This document shows positions 46,263 through 57,477 of a stretch of DNA of 64,000 bases, piece after piece. This DNA is from Perognathus longimembris pacificus (Eukaryota > Chordata > Mammalia > Rodentia > Heteromyidae), in the NCBI RefSeq assembly GCF_023159225.1, contig NC_063188.1, positions 28,719,475-28,783,474 of the forward strand, given 5' to 3'. Under the pieces are notes generated by a model. It was not told the DNA's origin. It did not search any database and saw only the letters and a list, made by a program, of their open reading frames with translations. The position numbers and the translations under genes are program-made. Each line of letters starts with the position of its first letter. The stretch's first letter is position 1.

Positions 46263-48302
46263 AAGAAACACAAAAAAATTGCTAGTAGCTTTTCTATATG
46301 CCAACAATGAGAAGGGAGAGTTTGAAATTAGGAAAGCATCTCCTTTTAAAATAGCTTAAAAACAAAATGCCTAATTATCAACATAAATAAAGAAGTGAAG
46401 GACTTCTACAATAAAAATTTCAAAAATCTGAAAAAAGAAATTAAAACAGTTCTAAGGAAGGGGAAAAACCTTCCATGCTCCTGGATTGGGAGGACTAATA
46501 TTGATAAATTGGAAATACTGCTAAAGGCTACATAAAAATTCAATGCAATACCCATCGCTATCCCAACTTCTTTCCTTAATGAAATGGAAGAAGCAATACA
46601 AAATTTATATGGAAAAATAAGAGACCCAAATAGCAAAAACAATCCTTAGCAGGAAGAACAGTGCTGGGGAGAATGGCAACAACAAACTTCAAACTCTATT
46701 ACAAAGTAATACTAATAAAAACAGCCTGATACTAGCACAAGAACGGGCATGAGGACCAATCAAATAGAACTGAAGACCAAGAAATGAACCTGAAGACCTA
46801 TGGCCACCTAATCTTTGATAAGGGAGCCAAAAATAGGATGGAAGAAAGACAGCCTCTTCAACAAACGGTGCTGACAAAATTGGTTAAACACCTATAAAAT
46901 AGTAAAGCTAGACTCTTATACATCACCCTGCAGCAGAATCAATTCCAAATGGATCAAATACCTCAAGGTAAAATCAGATAACCTAAAAATATTGCAGGAA
47001 GGAATAGGAGAAACACTGGGGCTCTTGGTAGAGGTCAAAACTTTATTAATAAAGACCCAGAAATATAACAAATCAAAGAAATGTTGGATAAATGGGATTG
47101 CATGAAATTGCAGAGCTTCTGCATGGCAAATAATATAGCTAGCAAGATATATAGAAAGCCCACAGACTGGGGGAAGATCTCCACTAGCCATACAACAGAC
47201 AAGGACCTCATATGTAAAATACACAAACAGCTCAAGCAGTTAAATTCCCCCAAAACAAACCCTTAAAGAAACACCCACCCCATTAACAAGTAGATTTGAA
47301 GAGAAACTTTTCTGAAGAGGGAATACGAATAGCCAAGAGATACATGAAGGAATGTTCAACATCTCTGGCCATAATAGAAATGCAAATCAAATCAGCATTG
47401 AGATTCCACCTTACACCAATTAGAATAGCCATTATCAAGACATCTAGTAACAACATGCTGGCAAGGATGTGGCTAAAGAGGAACACTACTACACTGTTGG
47501 TGAGAGTGCAAATTTGTCCAACCACTCTAGAAAGCAGTATGGAAGTTCCTCAAAAAACTAAACGTACAGCTCCCCTGTAATCCAGCAACCCCACTTCTGG
47601 GTATTTACCCAAATGTCCACAAACAAGGCCATACTTAAGTCACCAGCACAACCATGTTCATTACAACATTAGTTACCATGGGGAAGATATGCGACCACCC
47701 CAGGTGCTCCTCAGTAAATGAATGGATCAAGAAGATGTGGTACATATACACAATGGAGCTCTATACTTCCATTAGAAAGAATGACATTGCCCCATTCATA
47801 AGGAAATGGAAAGACCTGAAAATTATATTAAGTAAAGTAAACCAGACCCAAATTAAAGTAGGTTGCATGTTTTCCCTCATTTGTAAGAAATAGAGTATAT
47901 CTATGATATTCTTAACAGGGGATCTCAACAGTCAATTTCTAAGTGCAGGGGACCATATACAATGAAGCATATCAACATGAACTCCAAGATATGGAAACAG
48001 GAGGTTCTTATTATGTCCTGTATATAGTTTTTATTTTCCTTTCATCTCTCTTAATTTTCTGTACCTTGTGTCTTGTATATAAGGTTTTCAACCAGATGAA
48101 GGGAAAGTGAATACGGAAACAGCAGGGCAAAGGATCAACTAATACAATTGTACTTACTTAACAATAGATTGGATATCAACCTCACAACTTGGGGGTGAGG
48201 GGGTGGGGGGTAAGCAAGAGAACAATGTTTAAAAACAAATGTACTCTTTACCTTACTTACATAACTGTAACCCTCCTGCTCATTACCTTTTCAGTAAAGA
48301 TT
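46263..48302 (+). mobile_element. Mid-age L1 (L1-M), 2 kb, nested
   Basis: Plus strand: the start lies in ORF2 after the RT motifs (tagtagcttttctatatgccaacaatg) and it runs to a 3'UTR of a third type (agtgcaggggaccatatac, gggggtgagggggtggggg at 48190-48208) and an end with gtaaccctcctgctcattacc. It separates the two halves of the ancient L1. The exact duplication is unclear because both flanks are A-rich (cacaaaaaa and aaaaatcaca). Confidence 0.85.
46270..47893 (+). pseudogene. L1-M ORF2 C-terminal half
   Basis: Connection and C-terminal domain of ORF2. Longest open pieces: 47081-47266 (MLDKWDCMKLQSFCMANNIA), 47296-47580 (FSEEGIRIAKRYMKEC and LRFHLTPIRIA) and 47654-47893, ending at a TAG. 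The zinc-knuckle region (47450-47515) reads frameshifted with one Cys (ARMWLK instead of the usual Cys spacing). No RT catalytic motif; non-functional. Confidence 0.82.
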
Positions 48303-48599
48303 AAAAATCACAATACTGTTGAAACAGTGGAGCCTTTTTTCATTCTTGTTCAGTATGTAAGATATGATATGGCTGCTTTGGAAATAGTTTGACAGGTCCT
48401 TAATAAGGTAAAAGTAGAGATGTTGCTTCTCACAGCACATACAAGAGAATGGTATAAATTATATCTATATTAACTTGTGTACCTGAAAGTTCATAATAGC
48501 ACTTTTCTCCAATATAAAAACAATTCAGGTATCTATTCATCAAATGGTAAGTGAGTAAATAAAGTGTACATTCATTAAAAAGGGATATAATTCATCCAT

Positions 48600-48653
48600 A
48601 AAAAGGAATGAAGTCCTGCTGAGGATATGGCCTAGTGGAAAAAGGAATGAAGT
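48600..48653 (+). mobile_element. 24-nt tailless IDL insertion with 15-bp duplication
   Basis: A perfect 15-bp direct repeat aaaaaggaatgaagt (48600-48614 and 48639-48653) encloses only 24 nt (48615-48638) that match the first bases of the IDL monomer (compare ggggatatggcctagtgg in the complete copies). There is no A-tail and no 3' part. This has the form of a tailless, 3'-truncated retroposition into the ancient L1. Confidence 0.8.
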
Positions 48654-48860
48654 ACTTACACGGGCTACTTGTTCCCATATGGACAGTATTAGGTTACCTT
48701 GAGTTTCATTCTAAGAACTGTAAAAGGAAAAAGCTATATTAAATCAAGTTATGTACATACAACAGACTGTAAGATCTCAAGACAGAAATGGAATAATGAT
48801 TGCTTAGGGCCGTGGTCTGGTAATATTTTGGGATGATAGCTAAGAAATAACAAGGATTTT

Positions 48861-48983
48861 TGAGATGATGAAAAAAATTTTTTTTGTCTTTTCTTTTTTG
48901 GTACTGGGATCAAATTCAGGATGTTGCACTTGCTTGGCAAGCGCTTTGCCACTGAGCTACAACCCAGCCTGAGATGATGAAAA
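48861..48983 (-). mobile_element. Monomeric ID SINE with duplication
   Basis: Minus strand: gctgggttgtagctcagtgg start (near 48969), agcgcttgccaagcaagtgc, a B-box in the cctgaatttgatccc region, then an A-rich tail (T-rich 48875-48899 on plus). The perfect 14-bp repeat tgagatgatgaaaa at 48861-48874 and 48970-48983 is its target-site duplication. Confidence 0.93.
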
Positions 48984-49112
48984 TATTCTAATGTTGATTG
49001 AGGTGATGGTTGTACAACGCTAATGATACAAAAAAAAACACTGAATCACAAACTGTAGGTAGATAAAGTTTATAGTATGTCCATTATATATCAATAAAGC
49101 TATTACCAAAAA

Positions 49113-49756
49113 TAAGCCAAGTTTTAAGCAAACAATTTATGAAAGTATTGACAATAATGGCAAAAAGGGGTTCACCATCATTAGCAAAGGGGGAATTCGG
49201 CGGGAAATATTGCTCTAATATTCTTGCTAAGAGACTATCTTGCAAAGAAAAGCTGTTTTAGGTAGAAAACATTGTCATGGTTACCATTCTTTCATATAAT
49301 GAAAGTGCTTGTTGGATCCTCTGGATTAACATCTAAGCAAATTTGGGTTCATGCCTTTAAGTAGGTTCCCTTTATTAGTTTGGTAGGCCTGTTAATGCTG
49401 TGGTAGCCATTCAATTCAAAGTCTCATCAACTAAGCAATTATTTAAGATGTATTCACATAAAATCCACGACTGGTCTAGAACATTTTGCAAGGCAGTTTT
49501 CATGACCGTGAAAGGCAATATTATGGCAGCTGTGATTATGGAAAAGGAAGGTGAACTTGACGGTGATAAAAACTGACAAATCACTTCCATTTATAGTTCT
49601 TTGGTCTGAACACGCTAAATGATCTCACTTCATTTTTAGGGAGCTTGGAAACACATCCTCTGTGTACCCAGTAATACAAGAGAATTAATAACATCTACTA
49701 CTCTTCTAATTAATAAGGAATTTGATTTTGACCTATTATCCATGGAAGAAAAAAGG
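49113..49756. other. Unassigned sequence
   Basis: No gene or repeat recognised. Confidence 0.45.
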
Positions 49757-49978
49757 ACATAGGGCTTGAACTCTGGGCCTGGGCACTGTCCCTGAGCTCT
49801 TTTGCTCAAGGCTAGTGCTCTACCCCTTAAGCCACAGCACCACTTCTGGTTTTCTGTTGGTTAATTGGAAATAAGAGAATCATACACTTTCCTTCCTGGG
49901 CTGGCACTGAACTGTGATCCTCAGATCTCGGCCTCCTGAATAGTTAGGGTTATAGGTGTGAGCCACAGACGACTGGCA
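49757..49978 (-). mobile_element. B1-like/Geo dimeric SINE
   Basis: Minus strand: left half from the ccagtcgtctgtggctcac start (near 49976), taaccctaactattcaggagg, the caattaaccaacag linker, then the Geo half to gttcaagccctatgtcc near 49757. Confidence 0.9.
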
Positions 49979-50167
49979 AAAAAGGTTTTTGTTTTTTTTG
50001 TGCTAAGCCTAGTTTAATTTTTTCTCTGCAGTTTTTTTTTTTTTTTTTTACTTTTTTTCATATCTGCAGTACCAAGGATTCTGTAAAAGCAATTAAAATT
50101 CAATGTTCTGGGGAAAACCTTTAGGCATTGAAGTCTCATCTCATAAAGACTTTGGTACCTGACTGCC

Positions 50168-50179
50168 GGGAAGATGGCG
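50168..50179 (+). promoter_or_regulatory. YY1-like site at L1-N 5' end
   Basis: GGAAGATGGCGG within the first 20 nt of the element contains the AAGATGG core recognised by YY1 and placed as in other L1 5' ends. The matching position in L1-F (about 22230-22241, minus strand) reads gaagacagggg. Confidence 0.6.
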
Positions 50180-50195
50180 GAGGAGCTGCAGAGCC

Positions 50196-50735
50196 CTAGC
50201 TGAGCTCCCTCCAACATCGCAGTTTTCTCACCCCATAGAAACTTTTACTCCTAGAAAGACAGCCACAGTAAGTTCTAACAGTACAGGGATTCTGGCCAGG
50301 AAGGAAAAATCGACTTTGCTCATCTGAAAACACAGATTTGAGCTCTGGGCGGCGTCCCGCCATCATGCCAGCGCCGGCAAAGCACCCGGCACAACAACCT
50401 GCACTCCGCGCAGCTAAAGCACACAGCATAGACCAGGGAGAAATCCTCCAGACGGCAGCTGAGCATGGATGGGCTGAAATCGCAGAGAAAGCGTGAGTAC
50501 CCCACGAAAGATATTCTCACTTGTGCCCACAGAGCAGCTTCTGGAAGGCAGCCCTTCCCCAACTGCCAGAGCAAAGCGCCATCTTTGCCACTGGCATAGG
50601 GTCAGACCAGATTGTAACTAAAGCGGGCCTGGGGAAAGCGAGGTCAAAGGAGCCATCTTTGAAAAGGGCAAGAGGGACCGACCAGTGAGAGCCAGCTCCA
50701 CCCAGGAGAACGTCCCCAGCCCAAGCAGGAGTCAT
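50196..50735 (-). other. Antisense open frames in L1-N 5'UTR
   Basis: Frames 50517-50735 (72 codons; FDLAFPRPA, DPMPVAKMALCSG, ending CGHK) and 50196-50429 (77 codons; CALAARSAG, FLPGQN, SFYGVRKL) are the counterparts of the two frames in L1-F at 21583-22201. Between them the second frame is interrupted in this copy. No known domain. Confidence 0.4.
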
Positions 50736-52139
50736 ATCCTGGGCCTCGGCTTAGCCAGAGGTGCCCCGCCCTACCCACCAGAATTCCTAAATTTAAAACG
50801 AAAGTGGCGAGCAGCTCCTGGCGGCACAGAAACACCAGACGGGGGAACAAACAGTTCCTGAGACAGTTAAACGGTCCTGTCACAGAGGAAGCACAATTCC
50901 CAGCCTGAAATGGAGCTGCATTCCATAGCCACCTCTGCCAAGGGGGCTGCCACGCCCAGGAAGGAGGAGCCTCCCCCAGGCAAGCAACTCTCAGCCAGGC
51001 AAAACAGGCCTGAGGTGCCCCGCCCTGCTGAGTCCACAGCCTATTCAAAGCCAGGTGTTAAAGGCAGCGGCCCCACAGCAGACAGAGGAGCCACGGTTCC
51101 CGAGACTGCTCAAGTCCCCATCTACAGAGGACGCCCAAGGCCTACCTGCAAACTGTGCAAACCACAGAGACCCAGGATTGCACCAACAGGGGAGAATGTT
51201 CAGAACAGTGCACCCCCTGCAAACTGAAATCAAGTCAAACCCAGCCAATCAAGAAAATAGACTGCAGACCATCACAAGGAAACCAGAGACTGGGGAAAGA
51301 CCACCCAAACAAGGAGGACTCCAGTTTTGTTTTTTTCTTTTCAAACATTTTTTAAACTTTTAAAAAAGAATTTTTTTTCACTTCTGAAACATCGTTTTTG
51401 TTTTTGTTTTTTTTTTCCATTTTTACTTGTTTATTTTATCAAGTTTTTTTCTTTTTTGTTTGTTTGGGTTGTTCCTTTTCTGTTTTTTTCCTTTTTATTT
51501 TTTTTCTCTTTTAAATACTTTTCTCTGTTTTGTGCATCTGTCTTGCACTAGTTTACCTTATTTCTCTTTTTGCGTTCTCTTTCTTTAAAACTTACTTTCC
51601 TATGAATAACACCTCCACTCTTTTCTGCTAACTGTCCATATTCAATCATTTTAACCTTGTTCTTTCTACTGATTCTACTCTTCTCCACATGTCCACGTCA
51701 CTGAAACTAAACCAAAATCACCACCCCCACCCATACATTTTACTCTATTCTTTTCACTACCTCCAACTTACCCTCCTGACTTACTGCCTAGACCTCCAGT
51801 TTCTATAGACTCCTTGTTATTGGATAGAGAGTATCCCAGCATAATCCGAGTGAATCAAAGGGGTTCATAGAGAAAGGCAGTCCTAAAAGAACTTAATATA
51901 AAAACAAGAATTGCGTATAGGGTTGTAACCGTAAATGAGTAACTACTGAATACAGGGCCCAGGATCGGTTGTTATATTGAAATTGTATTTTTTAGGAACA
52001 CCAAAACTAATTTTATACACAGGTATCCAAGGTATCTGTATGTATTTGTGAACTTTTAAGATTTACACAACAGTGTAAGGGCTGCTTTGGGTCTTAAACA
52101 GTGTTCACAGGTGCTGGTAGACTGGCATTCCCAATCCAA

Positions 52140-53261
52140 ATGGGCATAAGGAAGACAAGAAAGATGTCAAACAATGAAGTCTTATCCCCCACTCAAAACA
52201 AGCAGGAAGCAGAGCAGTCAATCAAAGACATAGAAGAGAACCCTCAAAATGCTCTACAAAGTCTACTGATAAACATGATAAATTAATAGTATGAATTTCT
52301 TCAGTAAATTATTCTAGAACGTGAGGAGGCAAAGCAAAAATTAATGGAGAATTTCATGGCATACACAAATAGAAAGATAAATGAATTTCAAGAGTCAAAT
52401 GAAAAAATAGCTAACCAGCTTAAAGATTTGAGAGACAACAATCAAAACCAAAGTAATGAAGTTAATGAAGTAAAGAAGTCCATACAGGACCTAAGAAATG
52501 ACATGGAAATCATCAGGAAAGACCAGTCAAAAGGAAAAGAGATTCGAAATCAAGTAGCTAGTCTACAGTCCCGACTAACTGAAGCAGAGGATCGAATCTC
52601 AGGAGCTGAAGATTCCTTAGATTCTATGGAGAAAGATAAAAAATCAATACAAATCCAGTCCAATCAACAAAACAGATCGCTACAGGAGATTCAAAACACG
52701 ATCAGGAAGCCCAATTTAAGGATAATAGGTATTGAGGAAAACTTGGAGAAAGAGGTTAATGGCATAGGCAACCTATTTAACAGAATATTAGCTGAGAACT
52801 TCCCAAATATCCAGAAGGAAAGGCCTATACAGATACAAGAAGCATTTAGAACCCCAAACTGACTAGACCAGAATAGGACATCCCACCGACACATTGTGAT
52901 CAAAACAGGATCAGTAGAGTACAAGGAAAGAATCCTTAAAGCTGTTAGGGAGAAGAAAACAATCACATATAAAGGAAAAGCAATCAGAATTACCCCAGAC
53001 TTCTCAGCAGAGACCATGAAAGCAAGGAGAGCCTGGAATGAAGTATATCAAACACTAAATAAAAATAACTACCAACCAAGAATTCTGTACCCAGCCAAAC
53101 TCTCATTCATAGCCGAAGGTCAAATAAAATTCTTCCACAGTAAGGAAAAATTGAAACAATATATCTCTACCAAACCAGCTTTACAGAAAATCCTTAAAGA
53201 TGTACTATACAGGGAAAATAATCAAGATCCCAGTACAGACAGAGAAATGAACCCTAAATAG
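52140..53261 (+). pseudogene. L1-N ORF1 with nonsense codons
   Basis: The same 373-codon-class RNA-binding chaperone as in L1-F. Start at MGIRKTRKM (52140). Stops occur at 52284-52286 (TAA), 52287-52289 (TAG) and 52305-52307 (TAA), inside a patch (52279-52310) that differs from L1-F, and at 52860-52862 (TGA in place of an Arg codon after RTPN). The frame is otherwise kept to the end: the coiled-coil part is open from 52344 to 52862, and the C-terminal domain (TYKGKAIRITPDFS, NYQPRILYPAKLSF) is open from 52896 to 53261. No net frameshift, so point changes did most of the damage. Confidence 0.93.
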
Positions 53262-53307
53262 TAAGCATCATATCAAGAAATAGGAATACACAGCTTTAAA
53301 CAAGATA

Positions 53308-56300
53308 GTGATAATGAAAGGAACAAACGATCATCTCTCAATCCTAACTGTCAACATTAATGGACTTAATTCTCCAATCAAACGACATAGGCTCATAAGT
53401 TGGATCAAAAATCAAGATCCATCTTTCTGCTGCCTCCAAGAGACACATCTATCCAGCAAAAGTAAACATCTTCTAAAAGTAAAAGGCTGAAATCAAATCT
53501 ATCAATCAAATGGCCCCCATAAGCAAGCTGGAGTTGCAATCCCAGTGTCAGACAAAATTGACTTCAAATTAAAAAAGGTAAGAAGAGACAAAGAAGGTTA
53601 GTACATACTAGTAAAGGGATCTCACCTACAGGAAGATATAACCGTTCTAGATATCTACACACAAAATGCAGGAGCACCCAAGTTCATCAAACAAACACTA
53701 CTAACTCTAAAAACACTCATAGACCCAAACATATTGATAGTTGGGGACTTTAACACTCCACGATCACCGGTGGACATATCAACACCCCAAAAACTGAACA
53801 AAGAAACCACAGAATAAAATAATTGCATAGACCAACTAGACTTAATCGACATCTACAGAATATTCCCCCCAGCAACAACAGAATACACATTCTTCTCCGC
53901 AGCACATGGAACATTCTCCCAAATAGATCACATCTTAGGGCACAAAGAAAATCTGTACAAATTCAGAAGTATCAAAACCATTCCGTGCATTCTCTCAGAC
54001 CACAATGCAATAAAAATAGAGCTCAACACAAACAGCCACCACAGAAAATCCTACAATTCATGGAGACTAAACAACACACTGCTGAACCATCAGTGGGTCA
54101 TTGAAGAAATTATAACATAAATTCAAATGTTTATGGAATTCAACCCAGTTGAGAACACAAAGTACCAGCTCCTTTGGGATACAGCAAAGGCAGTACTCAG
54201 AGGAAAATTTATATCTCTGAGTGCATACATCAACAAACTGGAGAAACAGCAACTCAATAATTTAAGGAAGCACCTTAATTTCCTTGAAAGTGAACAACAA
54301 GCAAAACCCCAAGTCAATAGACGGAAGCAAATAATTAAAATAAAATCAGAATTAAATCAATTAGAGACGAAAAAGCCATCGAAAGAATCAACAAAACAAA
54401 GAGTTAGTTCTTTGAGAAAATCAACAAGATAGACAGACCCCTGGCAAACCTTACCAAAAACAAAGGCAGCACACTCAAATAAACAAGATAAGAGATGAAA
54501 CAGGTAACATCACCACAGAAATAACTGAAATTCAGAAAATAATAAGGGACAATTTTGCAAACCTTTATGCCAAGAAATTCGAGAACTTGGATGAAATGGA
54601 TGATTTCTTAGAAAAAATACATGAGCCCAAACTTAACCATGAAGATTTAAACCTTCTAAGAAGACCAATATCCAGTATTGAAATAGAAATGGTAATAAAT
54701 GATCTCCCATCCAAGAAAAGGCCAGGTCCAGATGGATTCAGTGCAGAATTCTAAAAGGCCTTCAAGACAGAACTCACACCAATATTTCTCAAACTCTTCA
54801 ATGAAATTGAAAGAGGAAGTTCACTACCAGACTCATTCTATGAAGCCAGTATAACTCTCATGCCAAAACTAGGCAGGGACTCATCACGGAAAGAAGACTA
54901 TAGACCAATTTCCCTGATGAACATAGATGCAAAAATTCTCAACAAAATTCTGGCCAATCAATTTGAACAGGTCATCAAAAAAATCATACACCACAATCAA
55001 ACTGGATTCATCCCAGGGATGCAAAGTTGGTTTAATATACGCAAGTCAATTAGTGTAATCCAGCACATCAACTGGAGCAAGGTAAAGAACCACATGATTT
55101 TATCTCTGGATGCAGAAAAAGCGTTCGATAAAATCCAGCACCCATTTATGCTAAAAGCCCTGGAAAGACTGGGATTCCAAGGAACATTCCTGAATATAAT
55201 GAAGGCAGTTTGTGACAAACCAACAGCAAGCATAACTCTAAATGGTGAAAATCTAAAGCCATTCCCTTTAAAATCAGGAACAAGGCAGGGATGTCCACTC
55301 TCTCCCCTGCTCTTCAACATAGTACTAGAATTCCTACTCAGAGCAATTAGGCAAGAAGAAAATATAAACGGGATCCAAATAGGAAAAGATGTAGTTAAAC
55401 TTTCTCTCTTCACAGATGACATGATCCCATAGAATCCCATAGACTCTACCCCCAAGCTACTAGAGCTGATCCAAAGCCTGGGCAGAGTTGCAGGATATAA
55501 AATAAAATCTCAAAAATCAACGGCCTTTCTCTATGCTAATGACCCGAAGACCGAGGCTGAAATCAGGAAAGCAACTACTTTTGCAATAGCCCCCAAAGCC
55601 TAAAATACTTAGGAATCACCTTAACCAAAGAAGTGAAAATATCTTTGAGGAGAACTTTAAAAGCCTGAAAAATGTAATTATGTCAGAACTAAGGAAATGG
55701 AAAAACCTCCCATGCTCCTGGATTGGGAGGATTAATATAATCAAAATGGCAATATTGCCAATGGCTATGTACAAATTCAATGCAATACCCATTAATATCC
55801 CAACACCATTTTTTAATGAAATAGAGGAAGCAATCGGAAATTCATATGGAACAATAAAAGACCTAGAGTAGCAAAAACAATCCTAAACAGAAAGAACAGT
55901 GCTGGAGGAATTACAATACCCAACTTCAAGCTGTATTCAAAGCTGTAGTAACAAAAACAGCATGGTATTTTCACCGGAACAGTCCTGAAGACCAATGGAA
56001 CAGAATTGAAGACCCAGAAATGAACCCACAGAACTACGCCTACTTAATCTTTGATAAAGGAGCTAAAACAATAGTTTCTAAGAAAGATAGCCTCTTTAAA
56101 AAATGGTGCTGGCAAAACTGGCTCAACTCATGCAACAAACTAAAACTAGATCCTTATATATCACCCTGCACCAAAATCAATTACAAATAGATTAAAGACC
56201 TCGCAATCAAAACAGACACCCTGAAAACACTAAAGGAAGGAGTAGGAGAAACACTTGGGCTCCTTGGCACTGGACGGAACATCCTTAACAAAGATCCAGA

Positions 56301-57133
56301 AAGGCTACAAATCAAAGAAAGGTTGGACAAATGGGACTGCATCAAATTGCAAAGCTTCTGCACGGCAAAGGATATAGCTCGCAAGATAAACTGAAAGCCC
56401 ACAGACTGGGAGAAGATCTTTACCAGCCATTCAACGGACAAAGGCCTCATCTCTAAAATATATCAAATCTAAAAAAATTACCTTCTTCCAAAACAAAACC
56501 GCAAAGAACCAATAGCCCGCTCATCAAGTGGGCTAAAGACTTACAAAGAGACTTCTCTGATGAGGAAATGAGAATGGCCAAGACATATGAAAAAGTGCTG
56601 TACATCACTGGCCATAAAAGAAATGCAAATCAAAACAACATTGAGATTCCATCTCACCCCAGTAAGAATGTCCTATATCAAGAAAACTAACCATAACAAA
56701 TATTGGAGGGGATGTGGCCAAAAGGGAACCCTACTTCATTGTTGGTGGGAATGTAAACTGGTTCAGCCACTCTGGCAAGCAGTATGGAGATTCCTCAGAA
56801 GGCTAAATATTGAACTCCCCTATGACCCATCAGCCCCACTTTGGGGTATCTATCCAAAAGACCACAAACAAAATCCCAGTAATGCCATCAGCACGACAAT
56901 GTTCATCGCAGCACAATTTATCATAGCTATAATCTGGAACCAACCCAGATGCCTCTCAGTAAACGAATGGATCAGGAAAATGTGGTACATATACACAATG
57001 GAATTTTATGCCTCTATCTGAAACAATGACATTGTCCCATTTGTAAGGAAATGGAAAGACTTGGAAAAAATTATACTAAGTGAAGTGATCCAGAAACATG
57101 GACTCTATGGTCTCCCTTATTGGGTATAATTAG
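53308..57133 (+). pseudogene. L1-N ORF2: endonuclease/reverse transcriptase, inactive
   Basis: Starts 46 nt after ORF1 (MIMKGTNDHLS) and ends at TAG 57131-57133. The endonuclease region keeps all visible catalytic motifs: NINGL, QETHL, GDFNTP (about 53743-53760), QIDHILGHK (about 53920-53945) and SDHNAI (about 53997-54014), but has nonsense codons, for example TGA after LLKVKG (53488-53490). [19 protein letters not shown], then FTDDM instead of FADDM at about 55411-55425, followed by a TAG at 55430-55432. The zinc knuckle has Tyr in place of its first Cys (KYWRGC, about 56695-56712). A TGA at 57019-57021 removes the last about 37 codons. Non-functional. Confidence 0.93.
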
Positions 57134-57461
57134 TACAGGTTTAGGCAAGTCATAGCAGAGGATCACAAGAGCCCAATAGCTATACCCTTATGAACACATT
57201 AGATGATGCTAAGTGAAATGAGCTCCAGGGAATACCAATATTGAGAGACACAGGGTAAAAAAAGACCAACAACTACAAAAGCAATACTTGCAAAACTGTT
57301 TGGTGTAAGTGAACTGAATACTTCAGGGGGGGAAAGGGAAAGGGAGAGTAGGGAGGTATGAGGAGCAAGATAACAAACAGTACAAGAAACGTATCCAATG
57401 CCTAACATATGAAACTGTAACCTCTCTGTACATCAGTTTGATAATAAAAATTTTACAGAAA
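57134..57461 (+). other. L1-N 3'UTR, internally deleted
   Basis: About 328 nt against about 510 in L1-F. The junction at about 57227 joins gaaatgagctccaggg directly to aataccaatattgagag, skipping the mid-3'UTR. The G-rich tract (57325-57355) is short here. AATAAA lies at 57443-57448. Confidence 0.88.
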
Positions 57462-57477
57462 AAAGGCTTTGGTACCT

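Larger units (their letters stand above)
46095..49112 (+). mobile_element. Ancient L1 hosting younger insertions
   Basis: Outer pieces 46095-46262 (aaatgggaaaaagtattggc, cagaacaaatagctccc, caacattattagttatg) and 48303-49112 (agtggagccttttttc, aataatagcacttttctcc, ccataaaaaggaatgaag, then a 3'UTR with gatggttgtacaacgc and a tatatcaataaagc polyadenylation signal) are one old L1M-type element in plus orientation. A mid-age L1, a 24-nt SINE piece and an ID element have inserted into it. Confidence 0.75.
50161..52139 (+). promoter_or_regulatory. L1-N 5'UTR with internal promoter
   Basis: 1,979 nt, single-copy (non-monomeric). The first about 1 kb is the most CpG-rich DNA in the window together with its counterpart in L1-F. 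The GGAAGATGGCGG stretch at 50168-50179 has the AAGATGGC core of a YY1 site at the position where human L1 also has one, which there sets the start of transcription. A strongly T-rich tract follows at about 51325-51550, then sequence leading to ORF1. Promoter activity is inferred from family knowledge. Confidence 0.82.
50145..57477 (+). mobile_element. Full-length LINE-1 (L1-N) with duplications
   Basis: Complete plus-strand L1 starting with gactgccgggaagatggcgg at 50161 and ending in an A-rich stretch at about 57461. The flanking repeats aaagactttggtacct (50145-50160) and aaaggctttggtacct (57462-57477), 16 bp with one mismatch, prove the ends. Layout: 5'UTR 50161-52139, ORF1 52140-53261, ORF2 53308-57133, 3'UTR to 57461. 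The 3'UTR is about 185 nt shorter than in L1-F because of an internal deletion near 57227. Both ORFs carry stops or frameshifts. Confidence 0.97.

Noticed and set aside
50196..51048. CpG-rich region considered as a host-gene CpG-island promoter
   Set aside because: It is the 5'UTR of L1-N, with a matching copy in L1-F, and no host exon lies downstream.
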